Positions 48,580 through 57,138 of a stretch of DNA of 64,000 nucleotides are shown in pieces. Source of the stretch: Moraxellaceae bacterium (GTDB lineage Bacteria > Pseudomonadota > Gammaproteobacteria > Burkholderiales > Rhodocyclaceae); contig JAVHYF010000015.1 in NCBI GenBank assembly GCA_031119205.1, positions 1 to 64,000 of the forward strand. Direction: 5' to 3'. The notes beneath the pieces are model-generated. The model had not been told where the DNA came from and did no database searches. It was given only the letters and a program-made list of their open reading frames with translations. Each line of letters starts with the position of its first letter. Within the stretch, counting starts at the first letter, position 1. The translations under genes and the position numbers were made by a program.

Positions 48580-51077
48580 GCCGCTTGCTGCAACTGAAGG
48601 TGGTGCTAAGCGCCGTCGATCGCGTGGTGCGCCCGCTGCGTGCCGTCGGCATGGAGTCGAAGAGCACGGCGCGGGAGGTGAAGGCCATCCGCGACCGGCT
48701 GCGCGACCTGAACGCCGCGCAGGGGCAGCTCGACGCGCTGCGCAAGCTGCAGGGCGATGCGCAGGCCACGTCCGCGGCGCTGAAGAACGCGCAGACCGTC
48801 GCACGCGTGCTGCGCCAGCAGTTCGAGGCCACAGAGAAACCGACGCGTGCCATGGGCGTGCAGATGCGCGCCGCCCAGCGCGAGGCCGACCGCCTGCAGG
48901 CGACGCACGGCCAGCAGACCGCGCGCCTGCTGGAGCTGCGTCGGGCCATGAACGCTGCTGGCGTGCGCAACCTCGCCGACCATCAGCGGCAGCTCACCAG
49001 CGAGACGGCGCAGGCCACCGCCGCCTTGCAGCGGCAGGAGGCTGCGCTCGCGGCGGTGAACAAGCGTGCCCAGCAGATGCACGCTGCGCGCGCCAACTAC
49101 GACCGCACGATGCAGACCCGCAACGCCATGGCCGGCGCCGGTGTGTCGATGGGCATCGCGGGCGCATCCATCGGCGCCCCGCTGCTGAAGGTCATCCGCG
49201 ACTACAGCAGCTTCGAGGACGCCATGGCCGGCGTCGCCCGTCAGGTGGAGGGCACGCGCGACGCGCAAGGCAGGCTCACCCCGGCCTACTGGGAGATGGC
49301 CGCGGCCATCCAGGATCTGGCCGGCCGGAAGATCCCGCTCGCCACCACCGAGATTGCGGCTCTGGTGGAAGCTGGCGCGCGCATGGGCATCCAGGGCAAG
49401 GCCAACCTGCTGGCCTTCGCCGAAACGGCCGGGGTGAGCGCGGCGGCCTTCGACACGGCCGCCAGCGAGATCGGCGACAGCCTCGGCAAGATCGCCAACC
49501 TGTACAAGATCCCGATCGCACGCATCTCGGAGCTGGGTGACGCGATCAACTGGCTGGACGACAACGCGCAGTCCAGCGGCGCCGACATCATCGAAGTCCT
49601 GCAGCGCGTCGGTGGCCTGGCGGACAAGCTGGACTACCGCAAGGCGGCGGCACTCGGCAGCACGTTCCTGAGCCTGGGCAGTTCACCCGAAGTGGCGGCC
49701 AGCGCGGTGAACGCCCTGGTACGCGAGCTGTCGATCGCGCAGGCGCAGCCCAAGAAGTTTCAGGCCGGCCTCGAGGCGCTGCGCCTGTCCGCACGCGACG
49801 TGCAGGACGGCATGGTGAAGGACGCCACCGGCACGATCCTACGCGTGATGGAGTCCATCAACAAGCTGCCGGCGAACCAGCAGCTCACCGTCACCACTCA
49901 GCTCTTCGGCAAGGAGTTCGGCGACGACGCCGCGAAGCTGGCCAGCAACCTGAAGATGTATCGCGACCAGCTCGCCCTGGTGCATGGCGAAGAGTCACGC
50001 GGCTCGATGCAGCGTGAGGCCGAAATCAAGAACCAGCTGCTGTCCGCGCGATGGCAGATGACGCAGAACCGGCTCTTCGCGCAGACCGCTGCGCTGGGCC
50101 GCACGCTGCAGCCCACACTGCTGGCGGTGATGGAGGGCGTCGGCGGCATCCTCAACGCCACCACGCGCTGGGTCGAGGCCCACCCCACGCTCACCGGCTG
50201 GATCCTGAAGGGCGCTGCGGCGCTGTCCATCCTGCTGATCGCCATGGGCGGGCTGACGCTGGGCATGGCCGCCCTCCTCGGCCCCTTCGCGATGGTGCGC
50301 TTCGGCATGGCGATGTTCGGTGTGCAGAGCTTCGGCCTGCTGGGCGTGTTGCGCGGCGTGGCGACCGGTGGTCTGGCCTTCCTCGGTGGCGCCTTGAAGG
50401 CCACGTGGGCGCTGCTGCTGACGAACCCGATCGGCTGGGTGATCATCGCCGTGACCGCACTCGCAGCCGGGGCCTACCTGCTCTACCGCAACTGGGACAC
50501 GGTGCGCGGCATGCTCGACGGTGTGTGGGCCGGCTTCACCGGGCGCATCCAGGCACTGCAGTCCGCGTGGGGTGCGTTCCGCAACGCGCTGGCATCGGGC
50601 GACTGGACGGGCATCGGCAAGGCCATCCTGCAGGGCATCGTCGCGGGGCTGGACCTCGCCACGGGCGGCCTGCTGAGCAAAGCCGTCGGCATCGCCGGTA
50701 GCCTGACCGCTGCAGTGAAGGAGAAGCTCGGCATCCGCTCGCCGTCACGGGTCTTTGCGCAGCTCGGTGCCTTCACCATGGCGGGCCTGCAGCGCGGCAT
50801 CCTCGGGGCCGAGGGCGGGCCGTTGTCCGCCATGGCTGGCGTGAGCGATCGCCTCGTCGGTGCGGGCGCGAGTGGTGGCACGATGCCTATGCGCCCGCTT
50901 TCAGCAGGCAGCGCGCAACCGATCTCAGGCAGCGCCCGAGGCGGCGACACTTTCCACATCCACGCCGCACCTGGCATGGATGAGCGCATGGTGGCCGATA
51001 TGGTGGTGCGCAAGATCGAAGAACGCGACCGCCAGCGTGCAGCGCGTAACCGCTCGCGACTCACCGACGACGACTGA
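48576..51077 (+). CDS. Tail tape-measure protein (P2 gpT family)
   Basis: 833 residues from a GTG that overlaps the E' stop. The N-terminal third is coiled coil; the TP901-type core follows (YSSFEDAMAGVARQVEGTRDAQGRLTP, FLSLGSSPEVAASAVNALVRELSIAQAQPKKFQAGLEALRLSARDVQDG). Hydrophobic segments lie at about 545-575 and 610-635, and the end contains IRSPSRVFAQLGAFTMAGLQRGI. Length sets the tail at a P2-like size. Confidence 0.95.
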   Translation: MSRLLQLKVVLSAVDRVVRPLRAVGMESKSTAREVKAIRDRLRDLNAAQGQLDALRKLQGDAQATSAALKNAQTVARVLRQQFEATEKPTRAMGVQMRAAQREADRLQATHGQQTARLLELRRAMNAAGVRNLADHQRQLTSETAQATAALQRQEAALAAVNKRAQQMHAARANYDRTMQTRNAMAGAGVSMGIAGASIGAPLLKVIRDYSSFEDAMAGVARQVEGTRDAQGRLTPAYWEMAAAIQDLAGRKIPLATTEIAALVEAGARMGIQGKANLLAFAETAGVSAAAFDTAASEIGDSLGKIANLYKIPIARISELGDAINWLDDNAQSSGADIIEVLQRVGGLADKLDYRKAAALGSTFLSLGSSPEVAASAVNALVRELSIAQAQPKKFQAGLEALRLSARDVQDGMVKDATGTILRVMESINKLPANQQLTVTTQLFGKEFGDDAAKLASNLKMYRDQLALVHGEESRGSMQREAEIKNQLLSARWQMTQNRLFAQTAALGRTLQPTLLAVMEGVGGILNATTRWVEAHPTLTGWILKGAAALSILLIAMGGLTLGMAALLGPFAMVRFGMAMFGVQSFGLLGVLRGVATGGLAFLGGALKATWALLLTNPIGWVIIAVTALAAGAYLLYRNWDTVRGMLDGVWAGFTGRIQALQSAWGAFRNALASGDWTGIGKAILQGIVAGLDLATGGLLSKAVGIAGSLTAAVKEKLGIRSPSRVFAQLGAFTMAGLQRGILGAEGGPLSAMAGVSDRLVGAGASGGTMPMRPLSAGSAQPISGSARGGDTFHIHAAPGMDERMVADMVVRKIEERDRQRAARNRSRLTDDD

Positions 51078-51078
51078 G

Positions 51079-51147
51079 GTTGTGGTGCCTCGGCGCCACA
51101 ACCTCGCACACCCCAGCAGCACGCGCGCGCACGGCATGCTGGCTGCA
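51079..51147 (+). promoter_or_regulatory. Late promoter for zinc-finger gene-U-D with Ogr-type dyad
   Basis: A perfect dyad GTTGTGG-N10-CCACAAC at 51079-51102, extending to 10-bp arms (51076-51105). GCACGCGCGCACGG follows, then -10-like CATGCT (51135-51140). Predicted +1 falls on the A of the start codon at 51147. It lies directly after the tape-measure stop. Confidence 0.75.
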
Positions 51148-51347
51148 TGACTGACATCATCGATCAGGCGGCCGACACCGAAGCGCTGTGGCGCGAGGCC
51201 AGCCAGAAACTCCGGCATCCTGCCGGCCCCACACCGAACGGCGCCTGCCACTTCTGCGGCGAGACCGTCACCGAGCCCTTGCGCTGGTGCGATGAGAACT
51301 GCCGCGACGACTGGCAGGCACGCCAGCCCCGGAGCACGCCGCGATGA
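51147..51347 (+). CDS. Small four-cysteine zinc-finger protein
   Basis: 66 residues. The pattern CHFCGETVTEPLRWCDENCRDDW gives C-x2-C and C-x3-C pairs separated by about 12 residues, a treble-clef-like zinc site. It lies between T and U, has its own late promoter and overlaps U by 4 bp. Function is unknown; a regulatory or assembly-accessory role is possible. The start codon coincides with the predicted transcription start. Confidence 0.78.
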   Translation: MTDIIDQAADTEALWREASQKLRHPAGPTPNGACHFCGETVTEPLRWCDENCRDDWQARQPRSTPR

Positions 51348-51760
51348 TGATGTCGCTGGGCATGTACGTCTTCTCGTTATCGACGGCGGCCTACCAGGAA
51401 TTCCAGCAGCAGATCGGCTGGCGGCACCCGAGTACCGGCCGGGTCGGTGTGCGGCCGGCACGTCAGTTCCTCGGCCCGGACGATGAGACCATCACGCTCA
51501 ACGGCACGCTGATGCCCGAGGTGACCGGCCCGGACATGACGCTCGACGAGCTGCGCAAGATGGGCGACGCGGGCCTTTCTTACGCGCTGATCGAGGGGAC
51601 TGGCCGCGTGTTCGGTGAGTTCATCATCGAGAGCATGTCCATCACCCGCACCCTCTTCTTCCGCGATGGCGCTGCGCGGCGCATCGAGTTCGCGCTGACC
51701 CTCAAGCGCGACGACGACAAGATCGGTTTGGTGACGGCACCGCGTGGCCGCCTGCGCTGA
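51344..51760 (+). CDS. Tail terminator protein (P2 gpU family)
   Basis: 138 residues. MSLGMYVFSLSTAAYQEFQQQIGWRHPSTGRVGVRPARQFLGPDDETITLNGTLMPEVTG is the gpU signature. It caps the tube and sheath at the head-proximal end. Confidence 0.95.
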   Translation: MMMSLGMYVFSLSTAAYQEFQQQIGWRHPSTGRVGVRPARQFLGPDDETITLNGTLMPEVTGPDMTLDELRKMGDAGLSYALIEGTGRVFGEFIIESMSITRTLFFRDGAARRIEFALTLKRDDDKIGLVTAPRGRLR

Positions 51761-51762
51761 AC

Positions 51763-52785
51763 ATGACGCACCCGCGCCCGATCTACCGCATCACCCTGGA
51801 CGGGCGCGACATCACGCCCGCCTTCGAACCGCGCCTGGAATCCCTCACCCTCACCGACAACCGTGGCTTCGAGGCCGACCAGCTGGATCTGGTTCTCGAC
51901 GACTCGGACGGCAAACTCGCCATCCCCGCACGCGGTGTGACGATCGCCGTGCAGCTCGGCTGGGCAGAGACCGGCCTGATCGACAAGGGCACTTACGTGG
52001 TCGACGAGGTGGAGCACAGCGGTGCGCCGGACAAGCTGAGCATCCGCGCGCGCAGTGCGGATCTGCGGGCCGGCCTGACGACCAGGAAGGAACGCTCCTG
52101 GCACGGCAAGACGCTGGGCGACATGGTGCGCAGCGTGGCGCAGCAGAACAAGCTGAAGCCGGTCATCGCTGCGGATCTGGCTAAGCTGGTGATCGCGCAC
52201 GTCGACCAGACCGGCGAGAGTGACGCCAACCTGCTGACGCGTGTCGCGCGGGACTTCGACGCCATCGCCACCGTGAAAACCGGTTGCTTGCTGTGCTCGC
52301 CGATCGGCAAGGCCACGACCGCCAGCGGCCAGCCGCTGGAGCGGGTCACCATCACCCGGCAGTCAGGCGACAACCACCGCTTCAGCGTGGCCGAGCGCGA
52401 CACCTACACCTCTGTGCGCGCGAACTACCAGGACACGCAGAGCGCGCAGACCGGGCATGTGCTGATCGACGCGGAGGCGATGGAGCGAGATGGCAAGACC
52501 TCCACCGATCCGAGCGCGGAAAGCGTGAAGGTGCTGCGGCATGTCTATGCGTCGAAGGCGAACGCCGATCGAGCTGCGCGCGCCGAGTGGCGACGGTTGC
52601 AGCGTGGCGCTGCCACCTTCTCGATCACGTTGGCGCACGGACGGCCAGAGCTGTTCCCGGATCTACCGGCCACTGTCGAGGGTTTCAAGAATGAGATTGA
52701 CGCTGCCACCTGGCTTATCAGCCGGGCATCACACCACCTGGGGGATGGCGGTTTAACGACCAGTGTTGAGCTCGAGCTCCTTTGA
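51763..52785 (+). CDS. Late control / baseplate hub protein (P2 gpD family)
   Basis: 340 residues. YRITLDGRDITPAFEPRLESLTLTDNRGFEADQLDLVLDDSDG and the SIRARSADLRAGLTTRKERSWHGKTLGDMV block identify gpD, the baseplate hub related to T4 gp27. The end overlaps the convergent cargo gene 3 by 33 bp. Confidence 0.95.
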   Translation: MTHPRPIYRITLDGRDITPAFEPRLESLTLTDNRGFEADQLDLVLDDSDGKLAIPARGVTIAVQLGWAETGLIDKGTYVVDEVEHSGAPDKLSIRARSADLRAGLTTRKERSWHGKTLGDMVRSVAQQNKLKPVIAADLAKLVIAHVDQTGESDANLLTRVARDFDAIATVKTGCLLCSPIGKATTASGQPLERVTITRQSGDNHRFSVAERDTYTSVRANYQDTQSAQTGHVLIDAEAMERDGKTSTDPSAESVKVLRHVYASKANADRAARAEWRRLQRGAATFSITLAHGRPELFPDLPATVEGFKNEIDAATWLISRASHHLGDGGLTTSVELELL

Positions 52786-53460
52786 CGGCATGTCGAGAGA
52801 GCCACATCTAAGAGGGGTCGGTATCACTTCGACCTTGGGATCCTGCTCCTCATCCAGCTCGCCATCCTTGCGCAAGCGCTCGTAGACCCTAGCCATGAAA
52901 CTCCAACGATGATCCGCGATCCGCTCTATAGGACGCAGGGCATCCAAGACGGTCTCCCGCTCAACGAGTGCGGCGTCACTGATCAAGTGCAGCGCCTCGT
53001 AGCGGGCACGCATCAAGCACTGCTGCTCCATGTCTGTGAGCAGTGGGGTCAGTTCCGAAAGCAGTGAGACGAGCCCGCGCTGCGCAAACTCGGGATAAAC
53101 CACCATCTCGATCGGGGGAGGGAGCAAGACCTCTTTGTACAGGGCCGCCTTTTCTTCCGTGGTGGGTTTTGTCTTGGACTTTGGATCGCGAACGATGGAA
53201 AGGTTGCTACTGCTGTGGCGATCAAGTCGCGAGGCGATCTCGACATCCAATTTTTCGATGCGTGCCTGCCTCTCCGTTCGCGCCTTCCGATCATCGTGCC
53301 ATTGCGTGAATTGCCACGAGGCGAAGGACAGCACCACCGACGTGAGCAGCCACAAGCCGAACGAAGAATTGAGAAACGCCCAGACCTTGGAGCCGCCTGC
53401 CTTCTGCGGGCGTGGGCGGCGCAGGCTGGAACGCACGACCTTTACACGGTCCATCGTCAT
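52753..53460 (-). CDS. Membrane-anchored helical protein (cargo gene 3)
   Basis: 235 residues. One N-terminal transmembrane segment (about 28-48, FLNSSFGLWLLTSVVLSFASW) is followed by a coiled coil (ARTERQARIEKLDVEIASRL) and a soluble helical domain. Similar FLNSSFGLWLL-type membrane proteins of unknown role occur in other bacteria. The ATG at 53460 has an AGGGAG site. Its 3' end runs 33 bp into gpD on the opposite strand, so it was either acquired with the junction or extended into it. Confidence 0.65.
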   Translation of the reverse strand: MTMDRVKVVRSSLRRPRPQKAGGSKVWAFLNSSFGLWLLTSVVLSFASWQFTQWHDDRKARTERQARIEKLDVEIASRLDRHSSSNLSIVRDPKSKTKPTTEEKAALYKEVLLPPPIEMVVYPEFAQRGLVSLLSELTPLLTDMEQQCLMRARYEALHLISDAALVERETVLDALRPIERIADHRWSFMARVYERLRKDGELDEEQDPKVEVIPTPLRCGSLDMPSKELELNTGR

Positions 53461-53639
53461 AGCTCCCTAGTGGCGTCCGAGCAGGATAGCCGCGACTCAT
53501 ACGGCGTGCGCCCCGGTTAATCGAACCCGCCCACGAGGGTATTGGCGCCATTGCCCAAAGAAACCGCCCCACAGGCAAACTATGCTCTTAACGCATTTTC
53601 TGATAGATTAAATGCATTAAACACATAACATCAATTCCC
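53461..53639. promoter_or_regulatory. Divergent promoter region for cargo gene 3 and the HTH gene
   Basis: AT-rich between 53580 and 53636 with the palindrome AATGCATT (53611-53618) and a related AACGCATT about 20 bp to its left. This could be an autoregulatory operator for the HTH protein that starts at 53640. Confidence 0.4.
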
Positions 53640-53978
53640 ATGAGGTCGTACAACAGCGTCGGGGAACTTGTCAGGATGGCGCGTAACGGCCGCAGTCAGA
53701 AGGATTTTGCTGCGTTGCTCGGTGTCAGACAGTCATCGATCAGCCGCTACGAGAGTGGGTCCGCGAGCCCGCCCGTTGAGGTAATTGAGCAATGCATGCG
53801 CCTGGTGCATACGGTGGAGGCTGACCGTTCGCCTACGGCGGAAGAGCTGGCTCAACGCGTCCGTACCGCCCTTGCCGATCCCTCACACGCCGAAGCACGC
53901 TTGGCCTTAGCCAAGCTGGTTGACGCTTTCGAATCCGAGCACACCCGATCCCGTGGCGTAGATGCCACGCGCCGATGA
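53640..53978 (+). CDS. HTH-XRE family regulator
   Basis: 112 residues. A classic helix-turn-helix occupies residues 8-45 (ELVRMARNGRSQKDFAALLGVRQSSISRYESGSASPP), followed by a helical C-terminus. The stop overlaps the region just before the three-Cys gene, with that gene's Shine-Dalgarno inside the junction, so both are one transcription unit. A controller of the three-Cys/TcmP module is the natural inference. Confidence 0.85.
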   Translation: MRSYNSVGELVRMARNGRSQKDFAALLGVRQSSISRYESGSASPPVEVIEQCMRLVHTVEADRSPTAEELAQRVRTALADPSHAEARLALAKLVDAFESEHTRSRGVDATRR

Positions 53979-53989
53979 AAGGAGCCGCC

Positions 53990-54739
53990 ATGGCAACCCA
54001 ATCAACAATCGAATGGACAGAGCAAACCTGGAACCCTTCCACGGGATGCACCAAGGTTTCGCCGGGGTGTAAGAACTGCTACGCGGAAGTCATGGCGCGG
54101 CGGTTGCATGCGATGGGCGCTCCCGGTTACGAGAACGAGTTCAAGCTCACCCTGCACGAGAACCGGCTGCGGCAGCCTCTGCTTCGCAAGAAGCCCACCA
54201 TCTACTTCGTGAACAGCATGAGCGATCTGTTCCACGAGGATGTGACCGACGCCTTCCTCGATCAGGTCTTCGCGGTAATCGACGCCACCCCGCATCACAC
54301 CTATCAGATCCTGACGAAACGGGCCGAGCGCCTTCCAGAGTATTTTTCACGCCGCGCCTGCCCGCGCAACGTCTGGTTGGGGGTGTCGGTAGAGGATAAG
54401 AAATACGGCGTGCCCCGGATCGATCACCTACGCAAGGTGGATGCGCACATCCGATTCCTGTCGGTTGAGCCCTTGCTCGAGGACATTGGCGAGGTCGACC
54501 TCCGCGACATTCACTGGGTCATCGTCGGCGGTGAATCAGGCTCCAAGGCGCGACCGATGCGGGAGGAGTGGGTTGCCAGCGTGCAGGTGCAAGCTGAAAT
54601 GGCCGGAGCCGCGTTCTTCTTCAAACAGTGGGGAGGCTGGGGTGCCGATGGCGTGAAACGGCACAAGAAAGCCAATGGACGCCTCTTCCAAGGACGAACG
54701 TGGGACAACTACCCCCAGTCGGCGGAGCTATCGCTATAG
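53990..54739 (+). CDS. Three-Cys-motif (DUF5131, phage Gp37/Gp68) family protein
   Basis: 249 residues starting at 53990 (AAGGAG upstream). STIEWTEQTWNPSTGCTKVSPGCKNCYAE holds the family's C-x6-C-x2-C motif (Cys20, 27, 30). Other hallmarks are YFVNSMSDLFHEDV, HTYQILTKRAERLPEYF, NVWLGVSVEDKKY, FLSVEPLLEDIG, WVIVGGESGSKARPM and FFFKQWGGW. The Cys motif and TIM-barrel-like blocks suggest a radical-SAM-like iron-sulfur enzyme; no activity is established that I know of. The 3' end overlaps the convergent tcmP by 6 bp. Confidence 0.88.
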   Translation: MATQSTIEWTEQTWNPSTGCTKVSPGCKNCYAEVMARRLHAMGAPGYENEFKLTLHENRLRQPLLRKKPTIYFVNSMSDLFHEDVTDAFLDQVFAVIDATPHHTYQILTKRAERLPEYFSRRACPRNVWLGVSVEDKKYGVPRIDHLRKVDAHIRFLSVEPLLEDIGEVDLRDIHWVIVGGESGSKARPMREEWVASVQVQAEMAGAAFFFKQWGGWGADGVKRHKKANGRLFQGRTWDNYPQSAELSL

Positions 54740-55639
54740 CGTATCCAGGATGTCTTTTGCGATCCGTGTGGCGAGGCCATGCGCAGCGGGCCGCGGGTTT
54801 GAAGCAGCGAAGTAAAGCGCGAACAGGGGGGCACCTCCCTGGCTCTTCGCGTCCCGGCCTTGATACAACACCTTCGGTGACGTCACAGCCGGAAACAGCT
54901 TCTTCAAGCGTTCGGACACGAAATCCAGCATCTCGCGATGATCTACATGCCGTTCGTCACCGCTATCTCCGCCGAAGAGATCGGTCTGACGTTTCTTGTC
55001 GTAGAAGGCTTCACGCCACTCATCTGTACCTAACAATCGAGTGAGAGAGGCCTCCTTGTCGGCATCCAGCGCCCCCGCGTCTTTGGCGGCTTGACGGTAC
55101 AACCCCGCATACGGGAACAGGTACCAAACGTCGATAGCACCCGTCTTGGCGATCGCCTCCAGAGTGGTCCATTCGACGTGCATGCCGAACGGATCAAGAA
55201 AGAGCACGGCCCGCTCGTTGCGCCATTGATACCGACCGCATAGTGTCCTGAGCGCCGCATTTGCATCGCCCTGAATCAGCTCGACGGTCTTGCCCGGGTG
55301 CTCATCTTTCAATGCCCGCAGCGCTTCCAGCTTCCTTGTCCGAAGCTCAATGAAGCAGAACTCGTGAAATGCTGGAGCTATCCCGAGCGCTCGGCGTGCA
55401 GAGCCATCAATGCTCCTAGTTTCGCCATCGATCTTGATTTCGCACCGGCCTGTTCCAGCGAAAGCGTCGATGTAGATTCGCTTGAAGTTCTGACGACTGA
55501 GCGCTGTATTGAACGCCACCAGATATTTCTCCAACGCCTCCAGCTTGATGCAAGTCCAGATGCCGCCGAACAAATGCTGATCGTCGGGCCCACTATCAAC
55601 CCCCAGAACGTCATCGCTCAGACAAGATTGGATCTCCAT
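54734..55639 (-). CDS. tcmP: Three-Cys-motif partner protein TcmP
   Basis: 301 residues. A Rossmann methyltransferase-like protein: IYIDAFAGTGRCEI (motif I region), GSARRALGI, FIELRTRKLEALRAL, VELIQGDANAALRTL, AVLFLDPFGMHVEWTTLEAIAKTGAIDVWYLFP. The family was named for genomic co-occurrence with the three-Cys-motif proteins, and here the two are convergent with overlapping ends. A GTG at 55642 is an alternative start. Role is unknown; coupled nucleic-acid or small-molecule modification is a hypothesis. Confidence 0.88.
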   Translation of the reverse strand: MEIQSCLSDDVLGVDSGPDDQHLFGGIWTCIKLEALEKYLVAFNTALSRQNFKRIYIDAFAGTGRCEIKIDGETRSIDGSARRALGIAPAFHEFCFIELRTRKLEALRALKDEHPGKTVELIQGDANAALRTLCGRYQWRNERAVLFLDPFGMHVEWTTLEAIAKTGAIDVWYLFPYAGLYRQAAKDAGALDADKEASLTRLLGTDEWREAFYDKKRQTDLFGGDSGDERHVDHREMLDFVSERLKKLFPAVTSPKVLYQGRDAKSQGGAPLFALYFAASNPRPAAHGLATRIAKDILDTL

Positions 55640-55724
55640 CACTGTCCTTACCTATTGGAAACCAAACCATGATATCCGCATGAAACGGGAACGACGTAAT
55701 GCTGTATAAAAACACAGCCCTCTA

Positions 55725-56075
55725 TTAGGCAACCCTCTGCAGATCCGTTGGCTTTCTCGACCAGTCCCCAAAGCTGAACCGCTCCCCAGCCTCGCTCAGC
55801 AACGTGGCAAGCCAGATGCGGGATTGATCGGCGCGCAGCACGCCCCGCTCGACCTGTCGTGCGAACCAGGCGGACATCTCGTCTGGTGCATGCACGATGC
55901 TGCCGGCCCAGCGCTTGCCGTCCGCACCCCACACCAGAATCACCAGATCGGCACGAGGATGCGGCTGCCCCTCGTCGCAGCGAACGAAGCGCACCACCAT
56001 TCCGCAGTGGTGAGTGCCTTCATTGGTGCTCGGATCGAACGTCCAGTTCTTATGGAGTCGGTAGTGTCGTGACAT
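55725..56075 (-). CDS. Hypothetical cargo protein
   Basis: 116 residues from an ATG at 56075 with aggagg upstream. It starts MSRHYRLHKNWTFDPSTNEGTHHCGMVVRFVRCDEGQPHPRADLVILVWGADGKRWAG and has no signal, membrane segment or recognised domain. A His/Cys pair (HHCG ... RC) could bind metal. It lies leftward, upstream of tcmP, possibly in the same unit. Confidence 0.6.
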   Translation of the reverse strand: MSRHYRLHKNWTFDPSTNEGTHHCGMVVRFVRCDEGQPHPRADLVILVWGADGKRWAGSIVHAPDEMSAWFARQVERGVLRADQSRIWLATLLSEAGERFSFGDWSRKPTDLQRVA

Positions 56076-56230
56076 GGCGTATGCCTCCTGGATGACCAAC
56101 GCTACCACCGTCAACGTCAGGATCTACCCGTGCCTGAATGGGCAATGACATCCGACTGTGAAATCCGTCGGTAGTTAGGTCACCCCACGAAGAAAAGCTC
56201 CATCCAATGCGGGTCAGCGGCGCACCTGAA

Positions 56231-56794
56231 TCACGCGTGGTGGAAGCTGCGGTCGTCGTGCCATGCTTTCAACAGCCGCGGCAGCTCCTTGTTCACGCGC
56301 GCAACCATCGGCTTCAAGCGCCGACAGATGAACAGCTGCCGGCACTCCGTGAGCACCAGGTACGTGAACTGGATGGACGCCATTGCGAACAGGGCGCAGG
56401 TTGGAAACACCAGCTCGCCCAAAGTGATGGCAGCGACCAAGCACCAGAGTGTGGTCAGCCAAAGCGCCGTGGATCCGGCGATGATCCACGCTGCATTCTC
56501 GTGCGGATAGACGAAGAGCCTTTCGTCATGAAAATGAAGCTCGTCGCCCCAGACGCCACGGACTTCCTGCAGGCTTATGTCCTCTTCAAGCAACTGCATG
56601 AGCGCCAGACGCGCGGCCGGGCTGGCCTCGATGCCCGTCATCTTCTTGAACAGCTCGCCGTCTAGCAGGCTCTCCGACACGTGCTCACCTGCGCGCCCGA
56701 AGGTGGCCGAGCCGTTGACCACCACTCCCACATCACGCGCTTGAGTGCGTGCGCCGATCGATACCACGTTGTCGCCTCCAATTGCCTTTGTCAT
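56231..56794 (-). CDS. Two-TM membrane protein with VVNGSATFG N-terminal motif
   Basis: 187 residues from 56794. The N-terminus (GGDNVVSIGARTQARDVGVVVNGSATFGRAGEH) carries a beta-rich segment almost identical to the tail of the phage repressor-like protein at 59116-59520. A helical part (FKKMTGIEASPAARLALMQLLEEDI) and two adjacent transmembrane segments (about 110-130 and 135-155) follow, ending in a basic helix. Unrecognised; possible membrane effector with a protein-recognition tag. Confidence 0.6.
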   Translation of the reverse strand: MTKAIGGDNVVSIGARTQARDVGVVVNGSATFGRAGEHVSESLLDGELFKKMTGIEASPAARLALMQLLEEDISLQEVRGVWGDELHFHDERLFVYPHENAAWIIAGSTALWLTTLWCLVAAITLGELVFPTCALFAMASIQFTYLVLTECRQLFICRRLKPMVARVNKELPRLLKAWHDDRSFHHA

Positions 56795-56916
56795 CTTGGA
56801 GCATCCTATCGACAACACGGAGAGCGAATTTGACGATTCGCCACATTGCGTGATTTGCTTGCCCCCGTACGAAAGGGCATGCCGCCAAGGTGGCGATCCA
56901 TGCAACTGGGAGGTAA

Positions 56917-57138
56917 CTAGTCGGTGCCTGTCGAGGGCAAGTTAGCCGCGGCATCTGAAGGTTGGCCTGCACTTGGAGACGGATTGGCTGTCCCGACCCG
57001 CCAGATCGACTCAGTCTGATGATCCATCACCTGCACCGGCGGCATCAGTGGCTGGTGCTCCAGCATCATGATCTGCCACAGCATCGTAAATGCGGCGGCG
57101 AAGAAAATCGCAACACCCAAGAGCCACATCACCTTCAT
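56917..57138 (-). CDS. Small single-TM protein
   Basis: 73 residues. MKVMWLLGVAIFFAAAFTMLWQIMML forms one membrane helix or uncleaved signal, then a proline-rich polar tail. The start overlaps the stop of the upstream zinc-ribbon gene (ATGA), so the two are co-translated. Confidence 0.55.
   Translation of the reverse strand: MKVMWLLGVAIFFAAAFTMLWQIMMLEHQPLMPPVQVMDHQTESIWRVGTANPSPSAGQPSDAAANLPSTGTD

Noticed and set aside
51076-51105. Long hairpin after the tape-measure gene as a terminator
   Set aside because: There is no T run, and the same dyad recurs with fixed spacing before other late operons, so a regulatory site explains it better.
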